Positions 1 to 8,940 of a stretch of 28,924 nucleotides of DNA are shown here, one piece after another; the first letter of the stretch is position 1; each line of letters opens with the position of its first letter. Below the pieces are notes generated by a model. The model had not been told where the DNA came from and did no database searches. It was given only the letters and a program-made list of their open reading frames with translations. The stretch is from Bilabrum cf. latius (Eukaryota; Bigyra: Bicosoecida; Bigyra; Bicosoecida): the NCBI GenBank assembly GCA_965178125.1, contig CBCXTV010000021.1, forward strand, positions 1 through 28,924. Reading direction: 5' to 3'. The position numbers were made by a program, and so were the translations under genes.

Positions 1-131
1 GGGGATCAAGGGGACCGAAGAGGCGATCGACAACCGCGGCACACTACTCCAGAATGACGGTGAGAAACGGGGAGTGAAGGCTGTTGCTGCAGCAACTGGC
101 CAGACGACGTCGCCCACGACTCATACTCAAA
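1..131. other. Unassigned left edge
   Basis: Mixed-composition DNA at the window edge. I see no motif, repeat or coding signal that I can support here. Confidence 0.5.
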
Positions 132-312
132 GTTGGTCTTTTATCCTTCCGCATTAATAATCCTTCCGGCTCGGGCCCGGGCCCGGCCCGGGCCCGGGCC
201 CGGCCCAAGCCCAGGCCCGGCCCGGGCCCGGGCCCGGCCCGGGCCCGGCCCGGGCCCGGCCCGGGCCCGGGCCGGGGTACCTGCAAGACTTTCGGAAGGA
301 TAAAAGACCAAC
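132..312. repeat. Inverted repeat enclosing a GGGCCC array
   Basis: A 20-bp perfect inverted repeat (132-151 and 293-312, beginning GTTGGTCTTTTATCC on the left) encloses a GC-only array of overlapping GGGCCC/CCCGGG units at about 168-279. The array is itself palindromic at every scale, so the whole 181-bp block can fold back on itself. The open frames through it encode only Gly-Pro-Ala-Arg low-complexity peptides and are not genes. The arms look like the ends of a small fold-back element whose middle expanded as a simple repeat (inference). Confidence 0.75.
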
Positions 313-347
313 CTCGTGTATAATCATCGGAAGGTATTACTGTTCAG

Positions 348-736
348 TCATATTAGGGTGCAGTGTGCGTGCTTTGCAAAGCATGAATCTCGCGCTTTTT
401 CTCTAGGAAAAATAACATCGATGCCCCAAAAGACAAGAAATAGGCCGAACATGGCCCAGATTGGGCGAAAATGGATGAAAATCCGACCAAATTAATGAGA
501 AAAGCACGAGGAATCCGGAAAAAAAACACTCCCGGGGTGCGAAAACGGCCTCCGGGGCGAGTTTTCGAAATTTCGGGTGAAATTTGGAAAAAAATCCGCC
601 CCAAAAAGTTCGAACCCCGGAAAATTAACCCGAAAAAAAATGAAAAAGTCTGCAAAAAATGCAAAAATCTGCAAACATCGGCAAAATTCGGCAAATAGCA
701 CGAGCCGCAACTTACACGCAGTGCACCCCAATATGA
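348..736 (-). mobile_element. TIR element, copy A (about 389 bp)
   Basis: Non-coding AT-rich element bounded by inverted TCATATTRGGGTGCA ends. It aligns in reverse orientation along nearly its whole length with 25809-26205 and with the split copy 3586-3814 plus 24809-24931. Shared internal landmarks are the CTTTGCAAAGC palindrome near one end and the CACCCCGGG block in the middle. Similarity continues about 20 bp outside the TCATATT motif on both sides (a GAAGGTATT-like stretch), so the true terminal inverted repeats are nearer 45-50 bp. No transposase frame is present, which makes it MITE-like. The superfamily is unknown to me and I could not define a clear target-site duplication. Confidence 0.8.
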
Positions 737-759
737 CCCACCCCCAATACCTCCCTATG

Positions 760-825
760 AAGATTCTCTAGGAACCGCGACGGAGAGGGTGGTCAATTCG
801 GGTGGTTTCAACTCGGCCGAAAAAT
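760..825 (+). repeat. GCGACGG module, copy 1
   Basis: A roughly 60-bp module beginning AGATTCT-CTAGGAACCGCGACGG and running on through GGTGGTCAA and TCAACTCGG. Related copies lie at 1731-1805 (+), 1827-1895 (-) and 2186-2250 (+), where they form the arms of fold-back structures. It abuts the end of TIR copy A. Confidence 0.7.
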
Positions 826-833
826 GCTCGCGA

Positions 834-1276
834 GGGCTTCCCGAGAACAGGCCCCCCAACCCTCCCCAAAACCCTCCAAAAACCCTCCAAAAAGCCTCAC
901 AAACCTCTCCCGGAGCAGTTTTGGAGGTTTCTTCGAGGCTTTTCCGACCGATTTTGGCTCTCTTTTTTTTTCGTGGGGCTTCCCGAGAGAAGGCCCCCCA
1001 AACCCTCCCGAAACCCTCCAAAAACCCTCCAAAAAGCCTCAACCACCTCTCCCGGAGCAGTTTTGGAGGGATTTGGGGGGGGGCTTTTCTGACCGATTTT
1101 GGCATTGTTCGTGAAATTTGGCCGAAATTTGGCCAAATTTCACGAAAAAATGCCAAAAACGGTCAGAAAAGCCTTGAAGAAACCCTCCAAAACTGCTCCG
1201 GGAGGGTTTTTTGAGGCTTTTTGGAGGGTTTTTGGAGGGTTTTGGGGAGGGTTGGGGGGCCTGTTCTCGGGAAAGC
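834..1276. repeat. Direct plus inverted repeat of a CCCTCC-rich unit
   Basis: Three copies of a roughly 125-bp unit. Copies at 834-960 and 978-1100 are direct repeats, both containing GGCTTCCCGAGA, runs of AAACCCTCC, CCCGGAGCAGTTTTGGAGG and a CTTTTC-GACCGATTTTGG end. The copy at about 1152-1276 is inverted. The last two form a palindrome of about 300 bp centred near 1127, with GTGAAATTTGGCC / GGCCAAATTTCAC at its middle. The open frames in it are Pro-Ser-Lys low complexity on both strands and I do not call them genes. Confidence 0.8.
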
Positions 1277-1437
1277 AGGGTTTTGGGGAGGGCTTTTTGG
1301 AGGGGTTTGGGGAGGGTTGGGGAGGGTTGGGGAGGGTTGGAGGGGTTTTGGGGAGGGTTTTGGGGAGGGTTGAGGGTTTTGGGGAGGGCTTTTGGAGCAG
1401 TTTTGGAGGGTTTTTTTCGAGGCTTTTCCGACCGAGA
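1277..1437. repeat. G-rich GGTTTTGGGGAGGG array
   Basis: Irregular array of GGGTTTTGGGGAGGG and GGGTTGGGGAGGG units on the + strand. Dense runs of three or four G give clear G-quadruplex potential. It appears to be an expansion of the GGAGGGTTTT motif of the adjacent inverted repeat copy. There is no coding signal. Confidence 0.7.
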
Positions 1438-1462
1438 GGGGAAAATAAACACCTTTGCACAA

Positions 1463-1655
1463 GCCCGGGCCCAAGCGCTGGGCCCGTGCTTCGGGGCCGG
1501 GCCCGGGCTCGGGCTTGGGCCCGGGCCTGGGCTCGGGCCCCGCGGCCGGGCCCGAGCCCGGTCCGCGCCCAAGCCCGGGCCTGGGCCTAGGCCCGGGCCC
1601 GCCCGGCCCCGGGCCCGGCCCTGGCCCTGTGCCTGGCCCCGCCCGGGCCCGGGCA
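1463..1655. repeat. GGGCCC/CCCGGGC array 2
   Basis: Degenerate GC-only array of GGGCCCGGGC units with scattered T and A substitutions (for example CTCGGGCTTGGGCCC). It is similar to the arrays at 168-279 and 3300-3455 but more diverged. No flanking inverted repeat was found. Confidence 0.8.
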
Positions 1656-1730
1656 CGTGCATGTGGCCATCATACGGGGCCGGTGGGGACTCGGGGGGGG
1701 GGGTCAGGTCTGTAGGGGCGGGGAAAAATC

Positions 1731-1882
1731 GCGACGGAGGGGGTGGTCAGCTCGGGGGGTTCAACTCGACCGTCAAAAGAGGATCGACCGTCAAAAGAGG
1801 ATCGCTTCTCTCGGGCCGGTAGAAAGCGATCCTCTTTTGACGTCCGAGTTGACCCCCCCGAGTTGACCACCCCCTCCGTCGC
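1731..1882. repeat. Short fold-back of the GCGACGG module
   Basis: Arms of about 60-75 bp: GCGACGGAGG at 1731-1740 pairs with CCTCCGTCGC at 1873-1882, and GTCAAAAGAGGATCGC near 1790-1805 pairs with GCGATCCTCTTTTGAC near 1827-1842. A short GC-rich spacer lies between them. The right arm is also the left arm of the larger palindrome at 1831-2250, so one arm can pair with either of two partners. Confidence 0.8.
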
Positions 1883-2250
1883 GGCTCCTATAGAATCTGG
1901 CCGACCAGACCCCTGGGCAGCCAGACGGCGCCGAGACCCCCATAATCAGATTCCTCGCGTCGCGGCATCACCAAAGATGGGATTTTCGTCGAAATCCGAG
2001 CCAAGAGGGCCGTGTTCAGAGCGATTTTCCCGAACATCCATGGATTTTCGGGAAAGTCCGCTCTGAACACGGCCCTCCTGGCTCGGATTTCGACGAAAAT
2101 CCCATCTTTGGTGATGCCGCGATGCAAGGAATCCGATTCTGGGGGTCTCGGCGCCATCTGGCTGCCCAGGGGTCTGGTCGGCCAGATTCTATAGGAACCG
2201 CGACGGAGGGGGGTGGTCAACTCCGGGGTTCAACGCGGCCGTCAAAAGAG
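1831..2250. repeat. 420-bp palindrome, arms about 210 bp
   Basis: Inverted repeat centred exactly between 2040 and 2041 (ATCCATGGAT at 2036-2045). Position p pairs with 4081-p over the whole length, and the two ends still register (CCTCTTTTGAC at 1831, GTCAAAAGAG ending at 2250), so there is no net indel between the arms. A few scattered mismatches show that it is not an assembly mirror artefact. The outer 60 bp are the GCGACGG module; the inner part is unique to this structure. No spacer remains. It has no coding capacity beyond mirror-image frames. Confidence 0.9.
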
Positions 2251-2660
2251 CAATTTCTTAAATCCGGCCCCTGGGCCGGCCCCAAGATGTCTTATTCTGG
2301 GCCCCCGAATAAGAAATTTCCAGGGGCTCGCCAGAGAAAAATATTTCTTATAAGAAACCGGGCCCGTAATGCCGCTTTTTTTTCTTTTTTTTTTCCCCGT
2401 AGGCGCCAGCTACCGCTGCGGCTGTTGCCGTCCGCCTTGCTGTGTGTTAAACAAAGGCAATCCGAGAAATAATGCCGCTGCACGCGCCAAGGCGCGCGCA
2501 CAAACGGGTGCGCCCGCCCGTCCGTCCGCCGCCTGCGGCTGCCGACGACATCAACTTGCGCCACTTCGGGGCCCAATGGCGGGTGTCATCCGCTGTGGCG
2601 CCGCCGGCGCCGCCGCCGCCGGCCTGCCGGTTGCGCCGTCGCCCGCCGCCGACTCGGAAG
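2251..2660. other. No gene seen
   Basis: Unique sequence moving from AT-rich with T-runs (near 2375-2398) to GC-rich. I see no gene, repeat pair or RNA that I can support. Confidence 0.5.
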
Positions 2661-3135
2661 GCGCCTCAAGCGCAGCGGAACCGTGCTCGTCCCCGCCCGG
2701 TCCCCGCCCTATCCGCCCCATCCGCCCGTCCCCCATCCGGCCGTCTCCTCGTCGCCCGCGCGCCCCCACCCGCCCGCGCCCGCCCCCATTCGTCCCTGTC
2801 CGTCCCTGTCCGTTCCCCCCCCCCTTCCCCGCCCGCGCGTCTCCCTCCGCCCACGCCCGTCCGTCCCTATCCTTCCCAACCCCCCCGGTCGCCCGTCCGT
2901 CTCCGCCCGTCCCCATCCCCCCCCGCCCACGCTTCCCCGCCCGTCCGCGTCTGTCCGTCCCCGCCCGTCCACACGGGCCCCCCCCCGCCCGCGCGTCCCC
3001 GCCCGTCCATGCCTGTCCGCCTCCACCTGCCCCCATTGGTCCCCCCCCCCCGCCCGCGCATCCGCGCCCGTAGGGTCCGCGCGCGTCCCCCGCCGCCCGT
3101 CTCCGTCCGTCCTGTCCGCCCGTCCCGGTGCGTTC
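2661..3135. repeat. Pyrimidine-rich CCCGTCC low-complexity tract
   Basis: About 470 bp of strongly strand-asymmetric C-rich DNA built from CCCGTCC, CCCGCCC and CCATCCG words. All three + frames are open and encode Pro-Arg-Ser-rich repeats, which is what the base composition alone would give. I treat it as simple sequence, not a gene. The purine-rich complement could form triplex or R-loop structures (inference). Confidence 0.7.
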
Positions 3136-3299
3136 CGCGTGGCCGCGAGCCCGCGGACGACGGTCATGACGTCATGCCCGACCCCGGGGCGTAGGCGCGC
3201 CTTGCGCCCGGGCGGGCGGGCGGGCCGGCGGGCGCGCGCAAGGAGGGGGGGGGCGGATGTGCCCGAGCGGGCGAGCGGGCGCACAGAGCGCGGGCACAG

Positions 3300-3455
3300 G
3301 CCGGGCCCCAAGCTGGCCCAGATCGGGCGGCTCGGGCTGGGCCCGGGCCGGGCCGGGCCGGGGCCCGGGCCCCGGCCCGGCCCGGGCCCGGGCCCGGGCC
3401 GGGCCCGGGCCCGGGCCCGGGGCGGGCCGGGGCCGGGGCCCGGGCCCGGGCAGCT
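3300..3455. repeat. GGGCCC array 3
   Basis: GC-only array of GGGCCGGGCC/GGGCCCGGGCC units, the densest of the three in the window. It is followed at once by two direct copies of AGCTCCACTTC (about 3451 and 3469). Confidence 0.8.
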
Positions 3456-3585
3456 CCACTTCTATTAAAGCTCCACTTCCATGGACCACCCCAACAGACT
3501 TTTCGCTTCAAACTCCAGCGATTGCGCAGAGCCTCATACTCTCGGAGAAGATGGAGTCGGATCATAGGGACATAGTGGGGGTGGG

Positions 3586-3814
3586 TCATATTGGGGTGCA
3601 GTGCATGTGTGTTGCGGCTCGTGCTGTTTGTCCGTTTTTGCCGGCTTTTGCAGTTGTTTTTTCTCAGATTTTTGCATTTGTTGGTAGAACTTTCGGGTTA
3701 ATTTTCCGGGCTTCGAATTTGTTTGGGGGCGTTTTTCACCAAAAACTCGCCCCAGAAGCCGTTTTCGCACCCCGGGCATTTTTGCTCACTAATTTGGCCT
3801 GATTTTCGTCGATG
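3586..3814 (+). mobile_element. TIR element, copy B/D, left part
   Basis: Left part of a TIR element starting TCATATTGGGGTGCA. It aligns with 25809-26205 in the same orientation, except for a roughly 24-bp internal deletion around the GGGCG...CTCGCCCC region. It stops abruptly at 3814, where the LINE begins, and alignment to the intact copy resumes at 24809 without a gap. The last five bases (CGATG, 3810-3814) are the left target-site duplication of the LINE. Confidence 0.85.
3810..3814. repeat. LINE target-site duplication, left
   Basis: CGATG, repeated at 24804-24808 directly after the A-rich tail. Removing the LINE and one CGATG restores an alignment with the intact TIR element at about 26072-26102 that has no indel over 31 bases. 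Confidence 0.85.
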
Positions 3815-3819
3815 GACAC

Positions 3820-4345
3820 CCCGTGCGTCCTTTCAACTGACCGCAGCAAGATTTAAATGGAACGGAGTATGGACGGAAGCGCTGAGCACAAGTAAGACCG
3901 GGTTTAGTGGAGGAGTGGCCATACTTGCTAAGGACCCTATATTGGCGGTGAAGGGAAAAGGCTCTTTAGACCACAGATGGGTACAAGCAATTATACCGCA
4001 CACAAAGACTAAGGCGATGCATGTCCGACAACATATACGGCTGGGACAGGACGTATAATGACCAAGCAAGAAATGCAGAATTGCTGGAATTAATACAAGA
4101 ACACGTGGTGAACCACGGACGAATCCCATATGTCATTGAGGGGCGATTGGAACCAGACGCCAGAAGAAGTTGGATTGATGCGGAGGCAAAACAGTTGCCC
4201 AAAAGGTATAAACAAACCTACCGGCCGATTCCTGCGGGAGATAGACTGGTTCCTAGTCAGCCAGAGCCTCGTGGCGGCCGAAGCATATATGAAATTGATG
4301 AGTACCCAACACCAGACCATATCCCGGTGATACTTACGATCCCCG
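3820..4345 (+). pseudogene. LINE APE-type endonuclease, truncated and frameshifted
   Basis: C-terminal part of an exonuclease-endonuclease-phosphatase (EEP) domain, which in LINEs nicks the target DNA. Recognisable in order are S-GGVAILAK (about 3900-3935), YGWDRTYNDQ-N-ELL (about 4039-4090), G-DWNQTPEE (about 4142-4168, the Asp/Asn pair of EEP enzymes), IDWFLVS (about 4239-4259) and PDHIPVIL (about 4312-4335, the terminal Asp-His motif). These fall in three frames, with shifts near 4030, 4143 and 4300. The N-terminal Asn and Glu metal-binding motifs are missing because the element starts at 3815. It is therefore inactive in this copy. Following sequence to about 4735 links it to the reverse transcriptase. 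Confidence 0.8.
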
Positions 4346-4648
4346 GATGGGGAAACATCAATATGGGGAAAAGAGTCAGAACCGTGAAAGAAATCGACGT
4401 GAAAAAACCCGCACAACCGGTGGAGACACCCAGTGAACGCTTGGTGAGAAACATAACGTGCGACCAGTGGACAAAGATAGCAGAGGATTATCTACTGGCT
4501 AAGTTTGACGCGGGACCGCCAAATCAAGCAAGACGGGGGCAAAGAGCACAATTTCAGACCGTGAGCATAGGCGGACCACAAACAACAGACGGGAAATGCA
4601 TTACTACGGAATACCGGGGTCTAACACGCAAGATACGAAGGGTGGACT

Positions 4649-6030
4649 GTGCAATGCAGCTTTATATGTTCGGAGGACCGTCAGCTCAGAAGCAAACGGA
4701 TAGGCTATGGGAGACAGCAGGGAAAAAATACTAAGAACGTCCATCAATTGCAGGAGCAAGCGAGAGAAGGAAAGCATCGGATCGACAAGAAGAGAGAAGA
4801 GCTCTATAGAGACTGGGCCACGTTGAAAGCAGGACACAGACCAAGATCGGTGTTCGCGTGGATCAAACGTAATGAAATGTTGGTTCGGGGGGAAGACCTA
4901 AACTGGGGAACAAGACCATGCCCGGCCGATATTGAGACAAGAGTAAACCACGCGATAAAAGAGTGGAGCAGCTATTGGAAAGGAGGCCCAGGCTATCAGG
5001 CGAGAGGCGGACCACCGTTGCGGAAAATTACGGGCGCCCACATCCGGGGAGTGCTTAAACGAAGGTCACCGTACAAGGCTTGGGGGCTAGACCAATGGGG
5101 ACCGGAGGAGCTCTTTTGCCTACCAGATGTGATGTTGGATGGTTTGGCGGACATATTCAACCAGGCCGACGAAGACGGTTTTTGGCCGGAAGCTTTAAGG
5201 CAGTCGCTGGTGGCATGAAACCCTAAACAAGGGGCGACGCACGAAGGGCAACTCAGACCGACCAACCTCCTACCAATAATATGCCGGTTGTGGATGGCGG
5301 TAAGGAAAAGATGGCAAGAAATGGACGACAAGATTACATGGACAACGGAACCAGTCCGCACTGGAACTAGCATGCGAGACGAAGGTTAAGGACGAATTGG
5401 CGTACCGAAAGGGGAACGGCCAGAATGGTCGCCTTCCTTGACTGCTCCAAATGCTACGAGAGAGTCCCGCGCAAGATGGCGGGGGAGATCGCAGTGGCAA
5501 ATGTATGCCCCCGCAAGAATGGCGAACTTAATGGACATGTACGCAGCCCCAAGAAGGGTTAAAGTACATAATGCTGCTAGCGAAAAGGCAGCGGGGGCAA
5601 ATGGACTGGGCCGCGGGATGTGCGTATGCAAAAGACATATTGGAAGGATACCTACAAGATAGCAAGAAGGCCATGCAATACAGCCACATGGGCATATACG
5701 TGGATGATGTAACCTTGGCGAGCGACGAAGATACCATAACTGAGGTGGTGACAAGACTTCACCGGGACCTTGAAGCAGTAAAAGAAACCTGCTGGTCGCA
5801 ACATGGTGTTGAACGATAAAAAAGAGCAGGTGTATGGACCAACGGTAGGAACAAGAAGACGCTGGAAGGAAACACATCCAGAATACCCGGGGAAGCGGTC
5901 GATGTTGCAAAGCGCTTGGCGGTAGCACGCAAGAGATGCCAGGTCAAAAATACCACCCAAAATGAGCGGGTGCAAAAATGTGACCCAATAGCGGATATGA
6001 TATGGAGGACAAAAGGGGAGGCAAGAGAAC
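4649..6030 (+). pseudogene. LINE reverse transcriptase, broken by frameshifts and stops
   Basis: RNA-dependent DNA polymerase of a non-LTR element. The N-terminal part (4649-5218) ends in the typical KAWGLDQWGPEEL and FWPEALRQSLVA motifs, followed after a stop by a degraded LRPTNLLPIICRLW stretch (about 5250-5291). Motif A is AFLDCSKCYERV (5428-5463), with the first catalytic Asp. Motif C is IYVDDVTLAS (about 5694-5723, YVDD codons 5697-5708), so all three catalytic Asp residues survive. The parts lie in different frames and stops separate them at about 5216, 5387 and 5817. Non-LTR family assignment is firm; clade is not determined. It cannot make a full-length enzyme without correction of several indels. 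Confidence 0.85.
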
Positions 6031-6048
6031 GGTTGTAACAAAGGAAAA

Positions 6049-6797
6049 ATGGTAATATATGGCAAATTACTTTATGGAACGGAGGTGGAAGAAATGACCG
6101 GGGCAGATCTGGCAATTCTAAGGAGACACATGTGCAAAGCCATATGGGGACAAAATGGGCGAAACCAAATCGCAAGCCTACTGGATATGGGTGAAGATGG
6201 GCTCGCGGAACCTTATGTGAACATGGTGCAACGTGTGTTCAGACACTGCAGTAAGGTGCGCAGATTCCGGGTGATCCCGGAAGAGGAAGCATTGGAACTG
6301 TGGGGGAGAGGGGGCAAGAAGACAAAGGGGAAAAGCAAAGGGACTATACATATGTTGTGCCGGGTGTGTCGGAAATTAAAGACGGAAGATGGTGGAAAAT
6401 CAATGACTATTGGTGGGATGGAATATACGGTGCCGATGCAATAAAAGCGGTTTTGTGAAGCAGCAGTCACCTACCAATGGAAACATTTGAGCAAAACAAG
6501 GGATCACTACCAGGGATTGGAGCAGGGGAGAAACAAGAGGCTCACAAATAAATTTGCGCGATCTTTGAAACACCCGATCAACAAGGGGCGGTGGAGACTC
6601 ATACAAAATGTTGGAGTATATGCGCCATGGAGAAGACACCAGAAACATGGAGGAGACGGATACTGTACAATATGCGGGTGCAGTGTGGGAGACATGGAGC
6701 ATATGGTCTGGGAATGCCCGGAAACACTCAAAGAGGCCACTGACGAACACCGTGAACTAGCGAGGATCCGACAAGAAATGAACAAGGAACCAAGAAG
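6049..6797 (+). pseudogene. LINE thumb/connection region with zf-RVT zinc finger
   Basis: Region between reverse transcriptase and RNase H, in two open stretches (6049-6444 and 6487 onward) separated by a stop at 6442-6444. The first has the YGTEVEEMT-ADLAILRRHM-KAIWG pattern commonly seen downstream of LINE palm domains. The second carries a C-x2-C-x8-H-x4-C finger (Cys-Thr-Ile-Cys to Trp-Glu-Cys-Pro, about 6664-6720), the zf-RVT motif that sits after the thumb in many LINEs. It then runs in shifted frame into RNase H. Confidence 0.75.
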
Positions 6798-6800
6798 CTT

Positions 6801-7595
6801 ATGGACCAGGGACATATTCCGAGGGATTGGGACCAAGATGTCTCAGAACAACAAGGTTGGCAGAGTAGTTTTAAGGATCAAGAACAATTTAAACCTACGG
6901 GTGCGCCACGATTTGTGGGAACCGACGGGGGTGGAAAAAGAAGCCAGAGGCAAGCCAGTTTCGGGGTCGCACTGGGAGATGGAAGTCCACCTATCGCAGA
7001 ATCAGTGCGGGGCCCCAAGCAGACGGCCCAAAGGGGAGAAGTATGCGCCGTTGCGGCGGCAGTGGCGGCAGCAAAAGGACCGTTGGAAATGGTAACGGAC
7101 AGTTCCTACGTCAAACGAACTCTGGATAGACTTACGACAGAGAAAGAACGCTTTTGGAGCAAGCATGGAGACCTTTGGGGCTTTATACTTGAACGTATTG
7201 GACGTATACGATCAGTGGACAAGATCAAGTCCCACATGACTAAGAAGACGGCACAGGAAAAGGGGGGTACCCATCAAACATTGGGGAAAATTAACAAGGA
7301 AGCCGACCGGCTGGCGACAGAAGGAGGACAGAAACACAAAATGGTGAACGTGGAAGCCAACAGAAACAGAGCAAAATTAGCAGATCGCATACAGAGATGC
7401 CTACTAAGACAGCAAGAACGCATTGCGGCACTAAAACTTACGTATTACGACCCCACGGAAGGGCTACCCGTGAGACGAACAAGAAATGGAGGGGTACATG
7501 CAACAAAAGACCGGAACCTGTGGAAAGAGAAGCATACGATCGTAAATGAAGGACACCACGAGGTATGCTACGGGTGCGGACGGTACGTCAACTAG
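6801..7595 (+). CDS. LINE RNase H domain
   Basis: Open stretch of 264 residues carrying a type I RNase H, which in LINEs removes RNA from the RNA-DNA hybrid. The four acidic active-site residues are all visible: D42 in VGTDGGGK, E80 in QRGEVCA, D100 in MVTDSSYV and D169 in NKEADRLA. This is the best-preserved domain of the element. The Met at 6801 is simply the first in the open frame; the real protein would be continuous with the upstream finger region. After the domain the frame runs into basic sequence and ends with HHEVCYGCGRYV at the start of the Cys/His module region. Confidence 0.85.
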   Translation: MDQGHIPRDWDQDVSEQQGWQSSFKDQEQFKPTGAPRFVGTDGGGKRSQRQASFGVALGDGSPPIAESVRGPKQTAQRGEVCAVAAAVAAAKGPLEMVTDSSYVKRTLDRLTTEKERFWSKHGDLWGFILERIGRIRSVDKIKSHMTKKTAQEKGGTHQTLGKINKEADRLATEGGQKHKMVNVEANRNRAKLADRIQRCLLRQQERIAALKLTYYDPTEGLPVRRTRNGGVHATKDRNLWKEKHTIVNEGHHEVCYGCGRYVN

Positions 7596-8138
7596 ATAAA
7601 AACGAGGCATGGAAAAGCAGCGTGGTCATGCCGGTGCGAACCAGTGCCTAGTTTTGCTGCGGCGGTTGCCAACCAGCATGAAATGGAATGGACAGGTGCG
7701 GGTTGGGGGTGTCGGAAGTGCAAAGCGCGCGGCCTACACCTGGCCAGAAACGTCTGTAGGCAAGAAAATAAAACACGGAAAGAGAACCCGGAAAACCACC
7801 AGGAGAAACGCAAGAGACGGATAATATGTAACAAGACCCGACCGGAGGAAGTGGAAGGCGAACCCGAATGGGAACAGAAATGACATATAGAACAGATGAA
7901 GCACGAGAAAAACGAAGGAAGACATGGCATTTACAAGTTCAATCACAACGTAGGATGCAAAAGATGTGGCCGATGGACGAGGCACAGGTTTACGGAAACC
8001 GGCAAACTATGTGCCGCATTTGAGCAACCATGTGGACCGCAGAGGCAAACCCCGCATGAGGTGTACATGCGAAAAGAGGGATGGGCATGTAAGACATGCC
8101 CGGCGAAGGGACAAATGGTATTCCAAAAAGATTGCATA
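7553..8138 (+). pseudogene. LINE C-terminal Cys/His module array, left part
   Basis: Downstream of RNase H, broken into several frames, is a series of short Cys/His modules. After an EVCYGCG Cys pair come three modules with identical spacing H-x10-C-x2-C: 7677-7757 (core GWGCRKC, last Cys 11 residues on), 7923-8012 (core VGCKRCG) and 8055-8135 (core GWACKTC). A Trp precedes the first Cys in most modules. Constant spacing across frameshifts argues that they are real ancestral domains. Zinc binding and nucleic-acid contact are inference from residue type; I do not recognise a named family. Sequence to 8442 is unassigned LINE-like DNA. Confidence 0.7.
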
Positions 8139-8442
8139 AAAGAAGAAGACGAAAATAAGAAGGTTCAAAGGAACAGACCCTGCACGGGGATAATGGAAAA
8201 GAGGGTACCAAGAGACCGCCATTTATACAAGAGACCCGACGGACGCTAGATCCGGATTGGGGCAAGAGGCGACGAACCATGAATATGGACAATAGTGCCA
8301 AACACCAGATCATGCTGAACGGGAAATACGATGTCGGTCAACAACAACAGGAAAGCGCGAGAATCCCGAAGACATGCTCGCGGGCGTGAAAACGCCACGC
8401 AAGGGCGGCTTTTTGCCTTGTTCTGTTTGCCGTGTATTTCCG
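8139..8442 (+). other. Left flank of the LTR-element insertion
   Basis: LINE-like purine-rich sequence to about 8380, then a GC-balanced stretch with a GGCGT-GAAA-ACGCC hairpin and a T-run up to the LTR boundary. No gene is seen. The final about 60 bp do not resemble the rest of the LINE and could be a fragment of something else. Confidence 0.4.
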
Positions 8443-8623
8443 AGTCGAGATGGAGCGTATTGGGCATGAGTTGTGGATCGGGCTAAGGGATGACTCCCTG
8501 CTGGGCTAGCGGTGAGGTGCGAGGGGCGCGACCGAAGGGAGCGCCCCTTTTCCTGCAACGCGAATGCTAAGCTAAGCTCCGGCCGGAGAGCTGCGGGAAG
8601 CACAATGCCCTACCATGCGAGTC
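8443..8623 (-). repeat. 3' LTR of the copia-like element
   Basis: Maximal direct repeat with 23203-23383; three substitutions and no indel. It contains the self-complementary stretch CTCCGGCCGGAG. A TG...CA-bounded core lies inside it at 8451-8614, but the repeat is longer than that core. Confidence 0.88.
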
Positions 8624-8940
8624 GGGTCGGTGGGCTGTGGCTGGCGTCTGTACACTGTAAGCCAGCCAAGCCCGTGCCCCTTCTGTGCCCTTCGGCCTAA
8701 CCTCCAGGCTCAACTGTACCGAGCCTGGATACTGCGCAAAAGAGTCCTGGAGACGTGCCGAACAGGCACTGTCTATCCCAGCGGGCGGCGTGCCAGTCGG
8801 GCACTGCCGCGCACAAAGTCGGACCTACCTGTACTGTCCGACTACCAGCAGGCTCTCTACAGGAAAGCTGCTGGCAGAACCGAGTGCCGTAGATCCGGCA
8901 CTGCGGTGCAAAACACACACGCTGCCTGCCCTCAGAAGTT

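Noticed and set aside
1277-1437. GGTTTTGGGG words like ciliate telomere repeats
   Set aside because: Unit lengths are irregular, the array is internal, and the words derive from the neighbouring GGAGGGTTTT repeat.
2369-3468. Pro-rich open frames of 234-261 codons on the + strand
   Set aside because: All three frames are open because the tract is C-rich with few T-A combinations. No frame is favoured.
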